A DNA stretch of 64,000 nucleotides from JAWKWH01 sp040830725 (GCA_040830725.1 JBFOMG010000022.1:8169-72168), one strand, 5' to 3'; shown: positions 18,236 to 27,753, numbered from the stretch's first letter. Notes: generated from the letters alone by a model not told the origin. Numbers and translations are program-made.

Positions 18236-19375
18236 TTACCCCGTCGTCCCTTCCGCGCCAGCCTTGCTAAGCATCACGAGATCATCGCGATGAATCATGG
18301 CGGCGCGGCCTTCATAGCCAAGTTTGGTTGCTATTTCGCTACTCTTCAGACCGATAATCTTTACGGCATCTGCCACATCATAGGCAACCAGTCCGCGCGC
18401 GATCAGCTGCTCCTCGTGATTGACAACAGCTACTGTATCGCCGCGAGAGAAGCTTCCGGTGATTGCGGTAACACCCGCCGGAAGCAGCGATTTTCCCGAA
18501 AGAAGCGCCCGCACAGCGCCGTCATCAATCATCAGCTGTCCGGCCGGCTCCAGATTGCCGGCGATCCAGGTCTTGTAGCTTTTGACGGGACGCGACGACG
18601 CGTGAAACAGCGTTGCCCGCGCTCCCTCGTCAATGGCTGAGAGAGGATTCATGCGGGTACCCGACGCGATAACCATCTCCGTTCCGGCTTCCGTGGCAAT
18701 GCGGCCTGCGTCCAGCTTGGTGCGCATGCCACCGCGGGACAGGCCAGAACCGGCATCTCCTGCCATGGCATTGATGTCGGCAGTGATGGACTGCACTTCC
18801 GCGATGAACTTTGCGTCCGGATCCGTTGCCGGCGGTGCAGAATAAAGACCGTCAACATCAGACAAGAGGATCAGCAAATCGGCGCCCATCATCGTTGCAA
18901 CTCGCGCGGCAAGCCGGTCATTGTCACCGTACCGTATCTCGCTTGTTGCGACCGTATCGTTTTCGTTGATAACCGGTACCGCTTTCAGTTTAAGAAGTGT
19001 CGAAATGGTGGCTCGTGCGTTCAAGTATCGCCGCCGCTCCTCCGTGTCGCCCAGTGTTACCAGTACCTGGCCAGATGTAAGCGCGTTCTTCCCAAGTGCC
19101 TCGTCCCATGCCCGCGCCAATGCAATTTGACCGGCCGCTGCCGCTGCCTGGCTTTCCTCCAGCTTCAGCATCCGGTTCGCAAGCCGCAATATCGTGCGCC
19201 CAAGTGCAATTGCACCAGATGAAACGATCATCACCTGGCAGTCTGAACCGGTGAGTCTGGCAATGTCCGCACACAGGGAAGCCAGCCACTTCCGCTTCAA
19301 TCCGTATTCCGGGTCAACTAGGAGCGAGGAGCCAATCTTCACGCAGATGCGCTGATATTCAGACAGAGACTTCAT
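18236..19375 (-). CDS. proB: Glutamate 5-kinase
   Basis: 379 aa. An amino-acid-kinase domain (VKIGSSLLVD near the N-terminus, IVSSGAIALGR, VPVINENDTV, GDNDRLAARVA) is followed by a C-terminal PUA domain (~280-370, RGDTVAVVNHEEQLIARGLV). It phosphorylates glutamate, the first and usually proline-inhibited step of proline synthesis. It begins 2 bp after the obgE stop; the obgE-proB-proA-nadD order is conserved in Rhizobiales. Confidence 0.97.
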   Translation of the reverse strand: MKSLSEYQRICVKIGSSLLVDPEYGLKRKWLASLCADIARLTGSDCQVMIVSSGAIALGRTILRLANRMLKLEESQAAAAAGQIALARAWDEALGKNALTSGQVLVTLGDTEERRRYLNARATISTLLKLKAVPVINENDTVATSEIRYGDNDRLAARVATMMGADLLILLSDVDGLYSAPPATDPDAKFIAEVQSITADINAMAGDAGSGLSRGGMRTKLDAGRIATEAGTEMVIASGTRMNPLSAIDEGARATLFHASSRPVKSYKTWIAGNLEPAGQLMIDDGAVRALLSGKSLLPAGVTAITGSFSRGDTVAVVNHEEQLIARGLVAYDVADAVKIIGLKSSEIATKLGYEGRAAMIHRDDLVMLSKAGAEGTTG

Positions 19376-19377
19376 GG

Positions 19378-20421
19378 CTAATCTTCTGCCTTTTGCCAGC
19401 GCGGATCAGGCTCTGCCGGAGCGTCGTCGGCGCGCGCTTGACTGATTACGTCCATAAGGCTGCGCAATGATGTCTCAATGCCCTCGCCTGTTGCCGCGGA
19501 AAGCACCAATACATCCCTGCCGCTGGCATCGGACAATCTGCCCTGAGCAGCTTTCCGGTCCTCTTCACTCAGCAAATCACACTGGGACAGCGCCACGATC
19601 TCCGGCTTTTCGGCCAGCCCATGACCGTAGGCTTCCAACTCATGTCGAACCGTCCGGTACGCCGCGGCCGGATCATCTTCGCGCGCCGATACCAGATGCA
19701 ACAGCACTCTCGTTCGCTCAACATGGCCGAGAAACCGGTCGCCGATGCCGACACCTTCATGTGCGCCTTCAATCAAACCGGGAATGTCGGCAATCACGAA
19801 TTCGCGGGCATCGATGCGGGCGACGCCGAGGCCCGGATAAAGAGTGGTAAACGGGTAGTCGGCGATCTTCGGCTTTGCCGCTGTGACCCGCGCCAGGTAG
19901 GTCGATTTGCCCGCATTGGGCAACCCGACCAAGCCGGCATCTGCGATTAGTTTCAAGCGTAACCGAATCGTGCGTTCCTCGCCCGGCAGGCCCGGATTGG
20001 CGCGCCGCGGCGCGCGGTTGGTGGAGGACTTGAAATGCATGTTGCCAAATCCGCCATTGCCGCCTTTGGCCAGGAGGAAGCGATCGCCGATTGCGAGCAA
20101 GTCACAAATCAGGGTCTCGTCATCTTCCTCAAATATCTGCGTACCGGCCGGTACTTTCAGTGTGACATCGGCACCCTTGGCGCCCGTCTTGTGACCACCC
20201 ATTCCGTGCATTCCGGTCTTGGCCTTGAAATGCTGCCGGTAGCGATAATCGATCAGCGTGTTCAATCCATCCACCGCCTCGACCCAGACATCACCGCCGC
20301 GTCCGCCATTTCCGCCGTCCGGACCGCCGAATTCGATGTATTTTTCACGCCTGAAAGAGACGCTGCCTGCCCCACCGTCACCAGAGCGGATGTATATTTT
20401 GACCGTGTCGAGAAATTTCAT
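19378..20421 (-). CDS. obgE: GTPase ObgE/CgtA
   Basis: 347 aa. The N-terminal Obg fold is rich in glycine (GGPDGGNGGRGGDVWVE, GGNGGFGNMHFKSS). The G domain follows, with the P loop GLPNAGKST at 166-174, switch II DIPGLIEGAHEGVGIGD and the NKxD position read as SQCDLL. ObgE acts in late 50S assembly and the stringent response. The C-terminus is short, without the long acidic OCT extension of some bacteria. Confidence 0.97.
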   Translation of the reverse strand: MKFLDTVKIYIRSGDGGAGSVSFRREKYIEFGGPDGGNGGRGGDVWVEAVDGLNTLIDYRYRQHFKAKTGMHGMGGHKTGAKGADVTLKVPAGTQIFEEDDETLICDLLAIGDRFLLAKGGNGGFGNMHFKSSTNRAPRRANPGLPGEERTIRLRLKLIADAGLVGLPNAGKSTYLARVTAAKPKIADYPFTTLYPGLGVARIDAREFVIADIPGLIEGAHEGVGIGDRFLGHVERTRVLLHLVSAREDDPAAAYRTVRHELEAYGHGLAEKPEIVALSQCDLLSEEDRKAAQGRLSDASGRDVLVLSAATGEGIETSLRSLMDVISQARADDAPAEPDPRWQKAED

Positions 20422-20540
20422 GACGGTGCTGCCGTGTGGTCAATTTGCAAGCTGTTGAGCTTGATTGGCTGTTGCTCTATCGCATGGCTTGCGACGAAGC
20501 AAAAGAAGCTGATGCGACATTCACTTGGCGGAGCACACCG

Positions 20541-21389
20541 ATGACGATGAAATGTGTGACCTACAATATCCAGTTCGGATTTGGCATGGACAGCCGTTAC
20601 GATCTGGAGCGGATTGTCGATGCGGTTCGCGGTGCTGACTTGATTGCGCTTCAGGAAGTCACGCGAAACAACCCGCAAAATGGCGGCGTCGACATGGTAG
20701 ATGGCCTGTGCAACCTGCTGCCTGACTATTTCCATGTTTTTGGCGCGCCCTTCCAACTTGGGTTTGCGTCGCGCATGGAGGGCGAAAAAGCGGTCTCGGA
20801 GTATTTTGAATTCGGCAACATGATACTGTCGAAGAAGCCAATCATCTCGTCGCGTAATTTGTTGCTGCCGCGAACGAGGACGGAGGAAGTGCTCAATCTT
20901 CAGCGCGGCGCGCTGGAAGCGATGGTCGAGACACCCATCGGACCTGTGCGTTTCTATTCCGTTCATCTTGATCATATGCGCGAAGCTGAGCGGCTTGCGC
21001 AGATTGATTTCCTGATGCAGCGGGTGTTGTCGTATACGGAGGAAGGTGGCGCGGTAAGCGGGCTTCCTTCGAGAGGATTTCCCGAACCGCCGCACCCCGA
21101 ACACGCGATCCTGATGGGCGACTTCAACATGGAGCCGGAGAGCTCCGGTTACGTTGCGATTTGCGGACCGGCGGCGAACCGTGTTGGCGAATTTATCGAC
21201 ATCTCCATCCCCGAGGGCATTGCGGCCGCCGACAGCCATACCTGGTTCGACACCGGCGACACTGGGCGAAAGAGCCGTCTTGACTATTGTTTCGTCACAC
21301 CCGGCCTTGCCGGACATGCCGGCAAGGCGCGGGTCGATACTGAAGCGCAAGGGTCCGACCATCGCCCTGTGTGGTTTGAGCTCGGTTGA
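20541..21389 (+). CDS. Endonuclease/exonuclease/phosphatase family protein
   Basis: 282 aa from MTMKCVTYNIQFG with GGCGGAG upstream; earlier in-frame starts overlap the obgE promoter. The fold's metal and catalytic motifs are in order: TYNIQFG, DLIALQEVTR (Glu ligand), YSVHLDHM (His), ILMGDFNMEPES (Asp and Asn), and the final GSDHRPVWFEL (Asp-His). Members are DNases, sphingomyelinases or lipid phosphatases; the substrate cannot be called. It is divergent from obgE and convergent with the GNAT gene. Confidence 0.9.
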   Translation: MTMKCVTYNIQFGFGMDSRYDLERIVDAVRGADLIALQEVTRNNPQNGGVDMVDGLCNLLPDYFHVFGAPFQLGFASRMEGEKAVSEYFEFGNMILSKKPIISSRNLLLPRTRTEEVLNLQRGALEAMVETPIGPVRFYSVHLDHMREAERLAQIDFLMQRVLSYTEEGGAVSGLPSRGFPEPPHPEHAILMGDFNMEPESSGYVAICGPAANRVGEFIDISIPEGIAAADSHTWFDTGDTGRKSRLDYCFVTPGLAGHAGKARVDTEAQGSDHRPVWFELG

Positions 21390-21405
21390 CACCATTGCCA
21401 TCTGC

Positions 21406-21951
21406 TCAAGCGGCGACATCGTAGGCCGCGCAATTCGACCCGGTGAAACGCTGCGCCGTCAGCTCGGTGTGAATGTCGCTGACCATTGCCTGGCGAGCGG
21501 TCGAATACTGCTCGCCGCCTCCGGTTACCCTGAAGCCGAGGCGCTTCTGCAAGGCAAGTGAAGCAGGGTTGTCGGCAAACACCGATGAATACACCGTCGC
21601 GTTGGGCAGTTCAGCAAAATAGTGACCCAGTACCGCGCCCACGGCTTCGGTCATGTATCCATGATCCCACCAGGGTTCGGCCAGCCAGTATCCGAGCACA
21701 GGCCCGATACCGCGCTGTTCAATGCCGACTACGCCAATCAGCCTCTCGCGATGGATGGTGAAGATGATTTTCTCATCTCCGGCCTTGTCGCAACGCTTGA
21801 ACCATTCAATGGCGTCCTGGTGGTCGTAGGGAAACGGTACCCGCGCCAGCATGCGCGTGACATTCCAGTTGGACAGGTGCAGCGCCACATCATCGGCATC
21901 CACTTCCAAAGGGGGCCTCAATGTCAGTCTCTTTGTGACCAAAATGTCCAT
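21406..21951 (-). CDS. GNAT family N-acetyltransferase (RimJ/RimL-like)
   Basis: 181 aa from MDILVTKRLTLRPP, with GGAGG seven bases upstream. RLTLRPPLEVDADDVALHLS and the later GYWLAEPWWDHGYMTEAVGA (acetyl-CoA pyrophosphate-binding region) followed by ADNPASLALQKRLGF are typical of the RimJ/RimL branch that acetylates protein N-termini or small molecules. It lies between rpmA and obgE, as GNAT genes do in many Rhizobiales. A strong rpmA terminator lies just upstream. Confidence 0.92.
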   Translation of the reverse strand: MDILVTKRLTLRPPLEVDADDVALHLSNWNVTRMLARVPFPYDHQDAIEWFKRCDKAGDEKIIFTIHRERLIGVVGIEQRGIGPVLGYWLAEPWWDHGYMTEAVGAVLGHYFAELPNATVYSSVFADNPASLALQKRLGFRVTGGGEQYSTARQAMVSDIHTELTAQRFTGSNCAAYDVAA

Positions 21952-21966
21952 GGCAACCTCCAACGC

Positions 21967-22003
21967 CAAAAGAGAAAGGGGAGATGGCGGCCCATCTCCC
22001 CTT
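21967..22003 (-). terminator. Terminator after rpmA
   Basis: A perfect 12-bp stem (AAGGGGAGATGG with CCATCTCCCCTT, 4-nt loop). On the minus strand it is followed by a pyrimidine run TTTCTCTTTT. It ends the rplU-rpmA message about 75 bp after rpmA and 16 bp before the GNAT start. Confidence 0.85.
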
Positions 22004-22079
22004 CAAATCTCTCGCCGCTATCGGCTTTCAAACTTCCGGGTCCAAGATGGAACGCCGGTGTTTGAATTTGCGGAACCGG

Positions 22080-22349
22080 CTACTCCGCTGCCTCCATAAA
22101 TGGGTTGACCGACACATAGGTTCGGCCGCCCGCTTTTTTCTGGAACTTCACGGAACCATCCGTGAGTGCGAAAAGCGTATGGTCCTTGCCCATGCCGACA
22201 TTCGTGCCCGGATGCCATTTGGTTCCGCGCTGACGAATAATGATGTTGCCGGCGATCACTTTCTCGCCGCCAAACTTTTTCACGCCAAGGCGCTTCGATT
22301 CGGAATCGCGACCGTTGCGCGACGAACCACCAGCTTTCTTGTGTGCCAT
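22080..22349 (-). CDS. rpmA: 50S ribosomal protein L27
   Basis: 89 aa, full length. It starts MAHKKAGGSSRNGRDSESKR, the universal L27 N-terminus that reaches the peptidyl-transferase centre, followed by GGEKVIAGNIIIRQRGTKWH. No Firmicutes-type cleavable extension is present. It is 77 bp downstream of rplU. Confidence 0.98.
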   Translation of the reverse strand: MAHKKAGGSSRNGRDSESKRLGVKKFGGEKVIAGNIIIRQRGTKWHPGTNVGMGKDHTLFALTDGSVKFQKKAGGRTYVSVNPFMEAAE

Positions 22350-22426
22350 CTCAATGCTCCTTCACGTCGATATTTCGACGCTTTCGTGACCTTATGCGCG
22401 TTTCAGCGCCTTAATTCAAGTTCAGC

Positions 22427-23116
22427 CTATTTGGCCAATTCTTTCGCCTGCTCGCGCCAGTCGCCAATCTGGTCTGCCGAAAAAGGCATTGCTTCGTCGA
22501 TACGTGCGATGTCCTTGTCGGAAAGCTTGGCGATCTGCGCATAGGTGGTGATGCCCTGTTCATTCAGCTGGCCAGCAGCGACCGGGCCGATGCCCTTGAT
22601 CTTGGTCAGATCATCACCGTCACCCTTTGGTGCCTTGAAGAGCGGCGCCGCATCAGCCGGTGCTTCTTCCTTCTTGGCAGCGGGTTTGGCTTCGGCCTTT
22701 GGCTCAGCTTTCTTGGCCGGTGCTTCTTCCTTGGCCTCCTTTTTCGGTGCCTCCTTCTTGGGGGCTTCCTTCTTGGCGGCAGCTTTCTTTGACGGTTTAG
22801 CGCCTCCGGTCAGGATTTCCGAGATGCGCACGGTTGTCAGCAGCTGACGATGACCGATCGTGCGGCGTGAGTTTTTGCGCCGGCGTTTTTTGAAGGTGAT
22901 GACCTTCTTTGCGCGGCCCTGCTCGACGATCTCGGCGGTGACCATCGCTCCATCCACGTAAGGCGCACCGATAGCCGCATCCTTGCCTTCGCCGACCACG
23001 AGCACATCGCCGAACTCAACCATGTCGCCGGTTTCGCCGGACACTTTCTCGACCTTCAACAGGTCGTCGGCGGCAACGCGATACTGCTTGCCCCCGGTCT
23101 TGATGACTGCGAACAT
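22427..23116 (-). CDS. rplU: 50S ribosomal protein L21 with helix-hairpin-helix extension
   Basis: 229 aa, more than twice the usual ~103. Residues 1-103 are canonical L21 (MFAVIKTGGKQYRV, FKKRRRKNSRRTIGHRQ). Residues ~106-165 are a low-complexity Lys/Ala/Glu/Pro linker. Residues ~168-229 form a helix-hairpin-helix domain (LTKIKGIGPVAAGQLNEQGI, then a SAM-like AQIAKLSDKDIARID). Similar extended L21 proteins occur in other Rhizobiales; the role of the tail is unknown to me. It is in an operon with rpmA. Confidence 0.97.
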   Translation of the reverse strand: MFAVIKTGGKQYRVAADDLLKVEKVSGETGDMVEFGDVLVVGEGKDAAIGAPYVDGAMVTAEIVEQGRAKKVITFKKRRRKNSRRTIGHRQLLTTVRISEILTGGAKPSKKAAAKKEAPKKEAPKKEAKEEAPAKKAEPKAEAKPAAKKEEAPADAAPLFKAPKGDGDDLTKIKGIGPVAAGQLNEQGITTYAQIAKLSDKDIARIDEAMPFSADQIGDWREQAKELAK

Positions 23117-23212
23117 CGTTCTTCCTTTCGCGTGTTCTTTCCGGCACTGGGATCACAATGTCCCGGCCGTCTTTTTGTCAGTCGTTTCGGGTTCGCTTTT
23201 TCAAAGCATCAA

Positions 23213-23277
23213 CGGCGCGGAATAGCGTCCGCGCCGAAGAACTGCGGTCTCATGCCGAAGCTGTGGTGAAATGTCAA
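23213..23277 (-). promoter_or_regulatory. rplU promoter (-35) and leader hairpin
   Basis: On the minus strand TTGACA (23277-23272) is followed after 17 bp by CATGAG, a weak -10. Downstream, a perfect 9-bp stem CGGCGCGGA/TCCGCGCCG (23213-23236, 6-nt loop) falls in the ~120-nt leader of rplU. The hairpin could control L21/L27 synthesis; that is inference. Confidence 0.4.
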
Positions 23278-23410
23278 GAAAAACCGGCGATCCTGTATCG
23301 GCAACCTTCCAAACCCTGATTTGGTAATCGGCAAGTTTTCGCTTGTGCCAGCCGCAGTCCACCGGTATCTAGTCGCCGCTGTTCCCGCCAGAGGAATGAC
23401 CACTACATGC

Positions 23411-23500
23411 GGTGAGGTGGCTGAGTGGTTGAAAGCGCCGCACTCGAAATGCGGTATAGGGGCAACTCTATCGGGGGTTCGAATCCCTCCCTCACCGCCA
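23411..23500 (+). tRNA. tRNA-Ser (anticodon CGA)
   Basis: 90 nt with CCA encoded. The acceptor stem GGTGAGG pairs with CCTCACC. The anticodon arm is CCGCA-CTCGAAA-TGCGG with anticodon CGA (reads UCG). A long class II variable arm is present, as expected for serine. The T arm contains GGTTCGAATCC. It marks the left edge of the catabolic block. Confidence 0.97.
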
Positions 23501-24005
23501 TTCAGTTTTTATAAGATTATGTTATCGCTTTGATAAATTCATGTGACAACTGTGCTGTTGCAGGCGACACTATCCGGCCGCGGGATGTTGTTGGGCGTTC
23601 TTGGATTCATTGAAGACGAGCTGTCTTCTGGAAAACTGATCTGTCCCTTCGAACTCGCTGTTCAACCGGAAGATGCGTATTGCGTTGTCTGACAGAAGCG
23701 CCAGACATTCAGCCTTGTGACAGACCAAGTGAGAGACTGGCTGCTTGCGGATCAGCGGTTCTCAAGTCGCAATGCCGATACGGTTGCAGGTACAAATTCC
23801 GGTTGACGAGACCGCAAAACTTTCTGCACAATCATCAGATTGGAGGAGCGGATGGATCACCTGAGTCCGCACATCACTATGCGGCATCCCAAGATGCGCC
23901 GGGCGACCGGATGTGACCTCGTCGCCTGAAGTCTGACGCACTTTGGATGACCATCGCGCTTAATGCGTTCAGGCGTAATTTTAACGCTCAAATATCGCTG
24001 ATCTG
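23501..24005. other. Gene-free stretch between tRNA-Ser and hyuA
   Basis: 505 bp without a convincing gene. A 78-codon frame (23680-23916) has no ribosome-binding site, odd composition and no family match. I see no integrase remnant and no second copy of the tRNA 3' end. The promoter of the hyuA operon should lie here. Confidence 0.45.
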
Positions 24006-26114
24006 ATGAACCGGAATCCTGGATTGCGCATGGCAATCGACATTGGCGGCACGTTTACCGACACCGTTTTGGTGAATGGCAGGTCGCAGATTATCGCAAC
24101 CGCAAAAACGCCCACGACGCCGAGAGAGCCAGCATCAGGAGCGCTCGAGGGTGCACAGCGGGTGCTGCATGATGCCAACGCTTCCTGGGATGCCATAACC
24201 GGAATGATTCACGGCACCACGCTGGCAACCAACGCCCTCATTGAGCGCCGGGGTGCACGTGTCGCTACGATTACCAATAGTGGCTTCCGCGATATTCTGG
24301 AAATCGCTTATGAGCGGCGCTACAGCCAATACGCCATAAACCTGGTCAAGCCCGACCTGATTGTTCCGCGTTCCCGCGCGTTTACAATTGGTGGGAGGAT
24401 CGACGCTGCCGGCTGTGAACGGAGTCCGTTGGACGAGAACGGCGTCGATACTCTGGTTGAGAAACTGTCCGCTGCCCGGGTCGATGCGGTCGCTGTCTGT
24501 TTACTCCATGCTTACGCCAACCCCGGCCACGAGCTTAGATTGCAGGATCTGCTTCAGGACAAATTGCCAGGTGTCGTAATCTCGCTCAGTCACGAGGTGA
24601 GCCCCGAGGCGCGTGAGTTTGACCGGTTATGCACCACGATTGCCAATGCATATGTCCAACCGTTGATGGACAGATATCTTCGGGATTTTCAATCGCGATT
24701 TGAGGAAATGGGCCTGACCTGCCCGGTTCTCATGATGACTGCGGGTGGTGGAATGACCACCATTGACACCGCGACGAGACTTCCCATTCGTTTGGTGGAG
24801 TCGGGGCCCGCGGGCGGCGCGCTGCTAGCCGGGAGGATCGCTAAAGAGGTCAATGAATCCAATGTATTGTCCTTTGACATGGGCGGTACGACAGCGAAAC
24901 TGTGTCTGATCGACAAGTACCGTCCCCAAACGGCAAGAAAATTCGAGATTTCGAGAGCCGAGCGCTTCGTCAAGGGATCGGGTATGCCTGTCCGAATCCC
25001 TGTGATCGAAATGATCGAAATTGGCGCCGGCGGTGGGTCGATCGCTTCAGTAGACCGTTTGGGGCGGGTCCAGGTCGGGCCGCAAAGCGCGGGATCGGAC
25101 CCGGGGCCCGCTTCGTTCTGTAAAGGCGGAACACGGCCGACGGTAACCGATGCCGACATCTCGCAAGGCTATGTCGAGCCCTCCCGTTTTGCCGAGGGTC
25201 GCTTGACCATTGATCGCGATGCCGCAGCGATGGCACTGAACGATCACATTGGAACGCCGCTTGGGATTAGCGAACACCATGCTGGAATGGCGGTCCACGA
25301 GATGGTCAATGAGAACATGGCGAGTGCGGCGCGCATGCACGCCGTGGAATCGGGTAAGGACCTGGCGGAAAGACTGATGATCGCGTTCGGCGGCAATGGT
25401 CCCTTGCACGCCACTCGTGTCGCCAGGAAGGCAGGGGTCGAACGAATACTTGTTCCGCGCGATCCAGGTGTCGGATCAGCGGTCGGCTTCCTGTTTGCTC
25501 CGGTCTCTTTCGAGATAATCCGCTCGCTTTACGCAACCTTCGAGTCCATTGAATTCGCGTCGATAAACGACCTCTTTGCAGAAATGGCCCGTCACGCAGA
25601 AGCGATCGTCAGGGCTGGGGTCCCGGAAGGCGATCTCACCCATCGCCGTGTTGCGTTCATGCGCTACCGTGGCCAGGGGCACGAAATCGAGATCGAACTG
25701 CCCGACCGGAGACTGCAGCAGTCTGACCTGCCAATATTGCGTTCGGCTTTTGAGGCAGAATACAGCGACCAGTTCAGCAGGACCGTTCCGGGCATGGCCA
25801 TTGAAATTCTGAACTGGGGATTATCGGTATCCTCCACAGCGCCTGCCCCCGAACAACGCCAACCATTCGAGCATTCAGGCACGTTGCCCTCGAGCTACAC
25901 ACGCAACATCCGTTGTGATGTCTCTGGTGAGGTTGTCGCTGCCGGAGTCTTTGATCGTTTTGCGTTGAAACCGGGCGACCGGATTGTTGGTCCGGCACTT
26001 GTCATCGAACCGCAGACAACCACGCTTGTAAGCGCCGATTTCGAAGCGCTCGTTGACGGGAACCAGAACATTTGGCTGACAAGAGCGAGCAGGGAGGGAC
26101 AGATCGATGGTTGA
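24006..26114 (+). CDS. hyuA: Hydantoinase/oxoprolinase family protein, subunit A (HyuA)
   Basis: 702 aa, normal for HyuA. The N-terminal ATP-binding motif MAIDIGGTFTDTVLVNGRSQ is followed by GTTLATNALIERRGARVA; the second phosphate loop DMGGTTAKL starts near residue 291. The C-terminal ~180 residues form the HyuA_C region (RYRGQGHEIEIELP). HyuA pairs with HyuB to open cyclic amides with ATP (5-oxoproline, N-methylhydantoin, caprolactam) or, in other branches, to carboxylate acetone or acetophenone. The ligand is unknown. hyuB overlaps its end by 8 bp. Confidence 0.92.
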   Translation: MNRNPGLRMAIDIGGTFTDTVLVNGRSQIIATAKTPTTPREPASGALEGAQRVLHDANASWDAITGMIHGTTLATNALIERRGARVATITNSGFRDILEIAYERRYSQYAINLVKPDLIVPRSRAFTIGGRIDAAGCERSPLDENGVDTLVEKLSAARVDAVAVCLLHAYANPGHELRLQDLLQDKLPGVVISLSHEVSPEAREFDRLCTTIANAYVQPLMDRYLRDFQSRFEEMGLTCPVLMMTAGGGMTTIDTATRLPIRLVESGPAGGALLAGRIAKEVNESNVLSFDMGGTTAKLCLIDKYRPQTARKFEISRAERFVKGSGMPVRIPVIEMIEIGAGGGSIASVDRLGRVQVGPQSAGSDPGPASFCKGGTRPTVTDADISQGYVEPSRFAEGRLTIDRDAAAMALNDHIGTPLGISEHHAGMAVHEMVNENMASAARMHAVESGKDLAERLMIAFGGNGPLHATRVARKAGVERILVPRDPGVGSAVGFLFAPVSFEIIRSLYATFESIEFASINDLFAEMARHAEAIVRAGVPEGDLTHRRVAFMRYRGQGHEIEIELPDRRLQQSDLPILRSAFEAEYSDQFSRTVPGMAIEILNWGLSVSSTAPAPEQRQPFEHSGTLPSSYTRNIRCDVSGEVVAAGVFDRFALKPGDRIVGPALVIEPQTTTLVSADFEALVDGNQNIWLTRASREGQIDG

Positions 26115-27753
26115 AACCCGCCATCAGGTAATGTGGAACCGTCTGCTTGCTGTGGTGGAAGAACAGGCACAGGCACTGATACGCGCTGCGTTCAGCCCGA
26201 TTGTTCGCGAATGCGGCGACATCTCAGCCGGTATTTTTGATGGCAAGGGCCGCATGCTGGCTCAAGCTGTGACGGGCACCCCCGGGCATATCAATACGAT
26301 GGCAGAAGCCGTCAAAACACTGCGCGGCAAGTTTGAACTGCAGCACATGAAACCGGGCGACATATACATGACCAACGATCCCTGGATCGCGTCCGGCCAC
26401 CTCAATGACTTTCTGTTGCTGATGCCGGTTTTCCACGAAAACAGGATCGTCGGCTTCACCTCCTGCACCTCTCACCTGGTCGATCTGGGAGGATTGGGGA
26501 TGGGGCCGGAGGGATCTGATATCTTTGACGAGGGTTTGCTGATACCGCCATGCAAGCTGGTCAGCGAAGATGGGGTCAACAAACTGCTTCTCGATATTGT
26601 CAAAGCCAATTCCCGGGAGCCTGTCGCCAATGAAGGCGACATCTATGCTTTGATTGCTTGTTGCGAAGCCGGTGCCAAACGCCTTGCCGAGATGATGAAA
26701 GAGTTCGGCATCACCGAACTTGACGCACTTGCCGACTACATCATCGAGACCTCCAGGCGTGGCACGCTGGAAGCCATTAATGAGCTGCCGAAAGGTACGT
26801 GGTGCAATGTATTGACCGTCGACGGTTACGACACACCGATCGATCTGCGTGCCTGCTTGACGATTGCGGAAGACCAAATTCTACTCGACTACGGCGGCAC
26901 GGCCGCTTGCGTTGACAAAGGGATCAACGTGCCACTGAACTATGCTGCCGCTTATTCGGTCTTTGCACTGCGCTGTATCATCGGACCAGACATTCCAAAC
27001 AATGCCGGATCGCTCGAACCATTCCGGGTTAGTGCTCCGAAGGGTTGCATCCTCAATGCCCAGCCTCCGTCGCCAGTTGCCATGCGCCATACGCTGGGAC
27101 AGATGACGCCGGACCTTGTATATGGATGTCTGGCGCAGGCAATGCCTGGGATCGTGCCTGCGGAGGGAGCTTCCTGCATGTACGATCTGCCGCTTCGTCA
27201 TGCACCCGAGGCTGTCGAGCGGGGATATCAGCAATTTGCCATAGAGCTTGTCTTCAATGGCGGCACGGGCGCCCGGCCTGGCCTGGACGGTCTTTCCGCC
27301 ACCGCATTTCCCAGCGGGGTTTGGGGCAGCCAGATTGAGACTACCGAAGCCGCCGCACCAATTCTGTTTCATAGACGCGAACTGCGTACGGATTCAGGTG
27401 GTGCCGGTCGCAAACGTGGCGGGCTCGGACAAGACATCGAGATCAGTTCGGCAATTGATGAGGATTTTCTGCTTTTTCTTTCGGTTGAGCGGATCGCCAA
27501 TCCTGCACGCGGGCGCCATGGCGGGCTATCCGGTGCTGCGGGCCGGGTACGAATAGGACACGATGGACCGGATCTGCCAGGAAAAGGGGAACTTCGAGTA
27601 AAGGCCGGCGAAACGCTGGTTTTCGAGACGCCGGGCGGTGGCGGATTTGGGTCGCCTGAACAACGTTCTCGCGATGAGGTGCTCCGCGATCTGGAAGCGG
27701 ATCTGATAAGTGCCGAGGCAGCAGAGTCCGTTTATGGAAAGCGTCATGGCTAG
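26107..27753 (+). CDS. hyuB: Hydantoinase B/oxoprolinase family protein (HyuB)
   Basis: 548 aa, typical HyuB length. Characteristic stretches are AQALIRAAFSPIVRECGDIS, MLAQAVTGTPGHINTMAEAV, MTNDPWIASGHLNDFLLLMP (metal-binding region) and the glycine-rich end VFETPGGGGFGSPEQR. It is the hydrolytic partner of HyuA. Translational coupling (ATGGTTGA overlap) fits an equimolar complex. Substrate class (oxoprolinase, N-methylhydantoinase, lactamase) cannot be decided by eye. Confidence 0.93.
   Translation: MVETRHQVMWNRLLAVVEEQAQALIRAAFSPIVRECGDISAGIFDGKGRMLAQAVTGTPGHINTMAEAVKTLRGKFELQHMKPGDIYMTNDPWIASGHLNDFLLLMPVFHENRIVGFTSCTSHLVDLGGLGMGPEGSDIFDEGLLIPPCKLVSEDGVNKLLLDIVKANSREPVANEGDIYALIACCEAGAKRLAEMMKEFGITELDALADYIIETSRRGTLEAINELPKGTWCNVLTVDGYDTPIDLRACLTIAEDQILLDYGGTAACVDKGINVPLNYAAAYSVFALRCIIGPDIPNNAGSLEPFRVSAPKGCILNAQPPSPVAMRHTLGQMTPDLVYGCLAQAMPGIVPAEGASCMYDLPLRHAPEAVERGYQQFAIELVFNGGTGARPGLDGLSATAFPSGVWGSQIETTEAAAPILFHRRELRTDSGGAGRKRGGLGQDIEISSAIDEDFLLFLSVERIANPARGRHGGLSGAAGRVRIGHDGPDLPGKGELRVKAGETLVFETPGGGGFGSPEQRSRDEVLRDLEADLISAEAAESVYGKRHG

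Noticed and set aside
20418..21419. 333-codon open frame on the minus strand opposite the endonuclease-family gene
   Set aside because: His/Arg-rich with no domain; the opposite strand has all metal-binding motifs of the exonuclease family.
23680..23916. 78-codon frame after tRNA-Ser as a possible integrase or excisionase remnant
   Set aside because: No recombinase motif, no ribosome-binding site, and no repeat of the tRNA end was found nearby.
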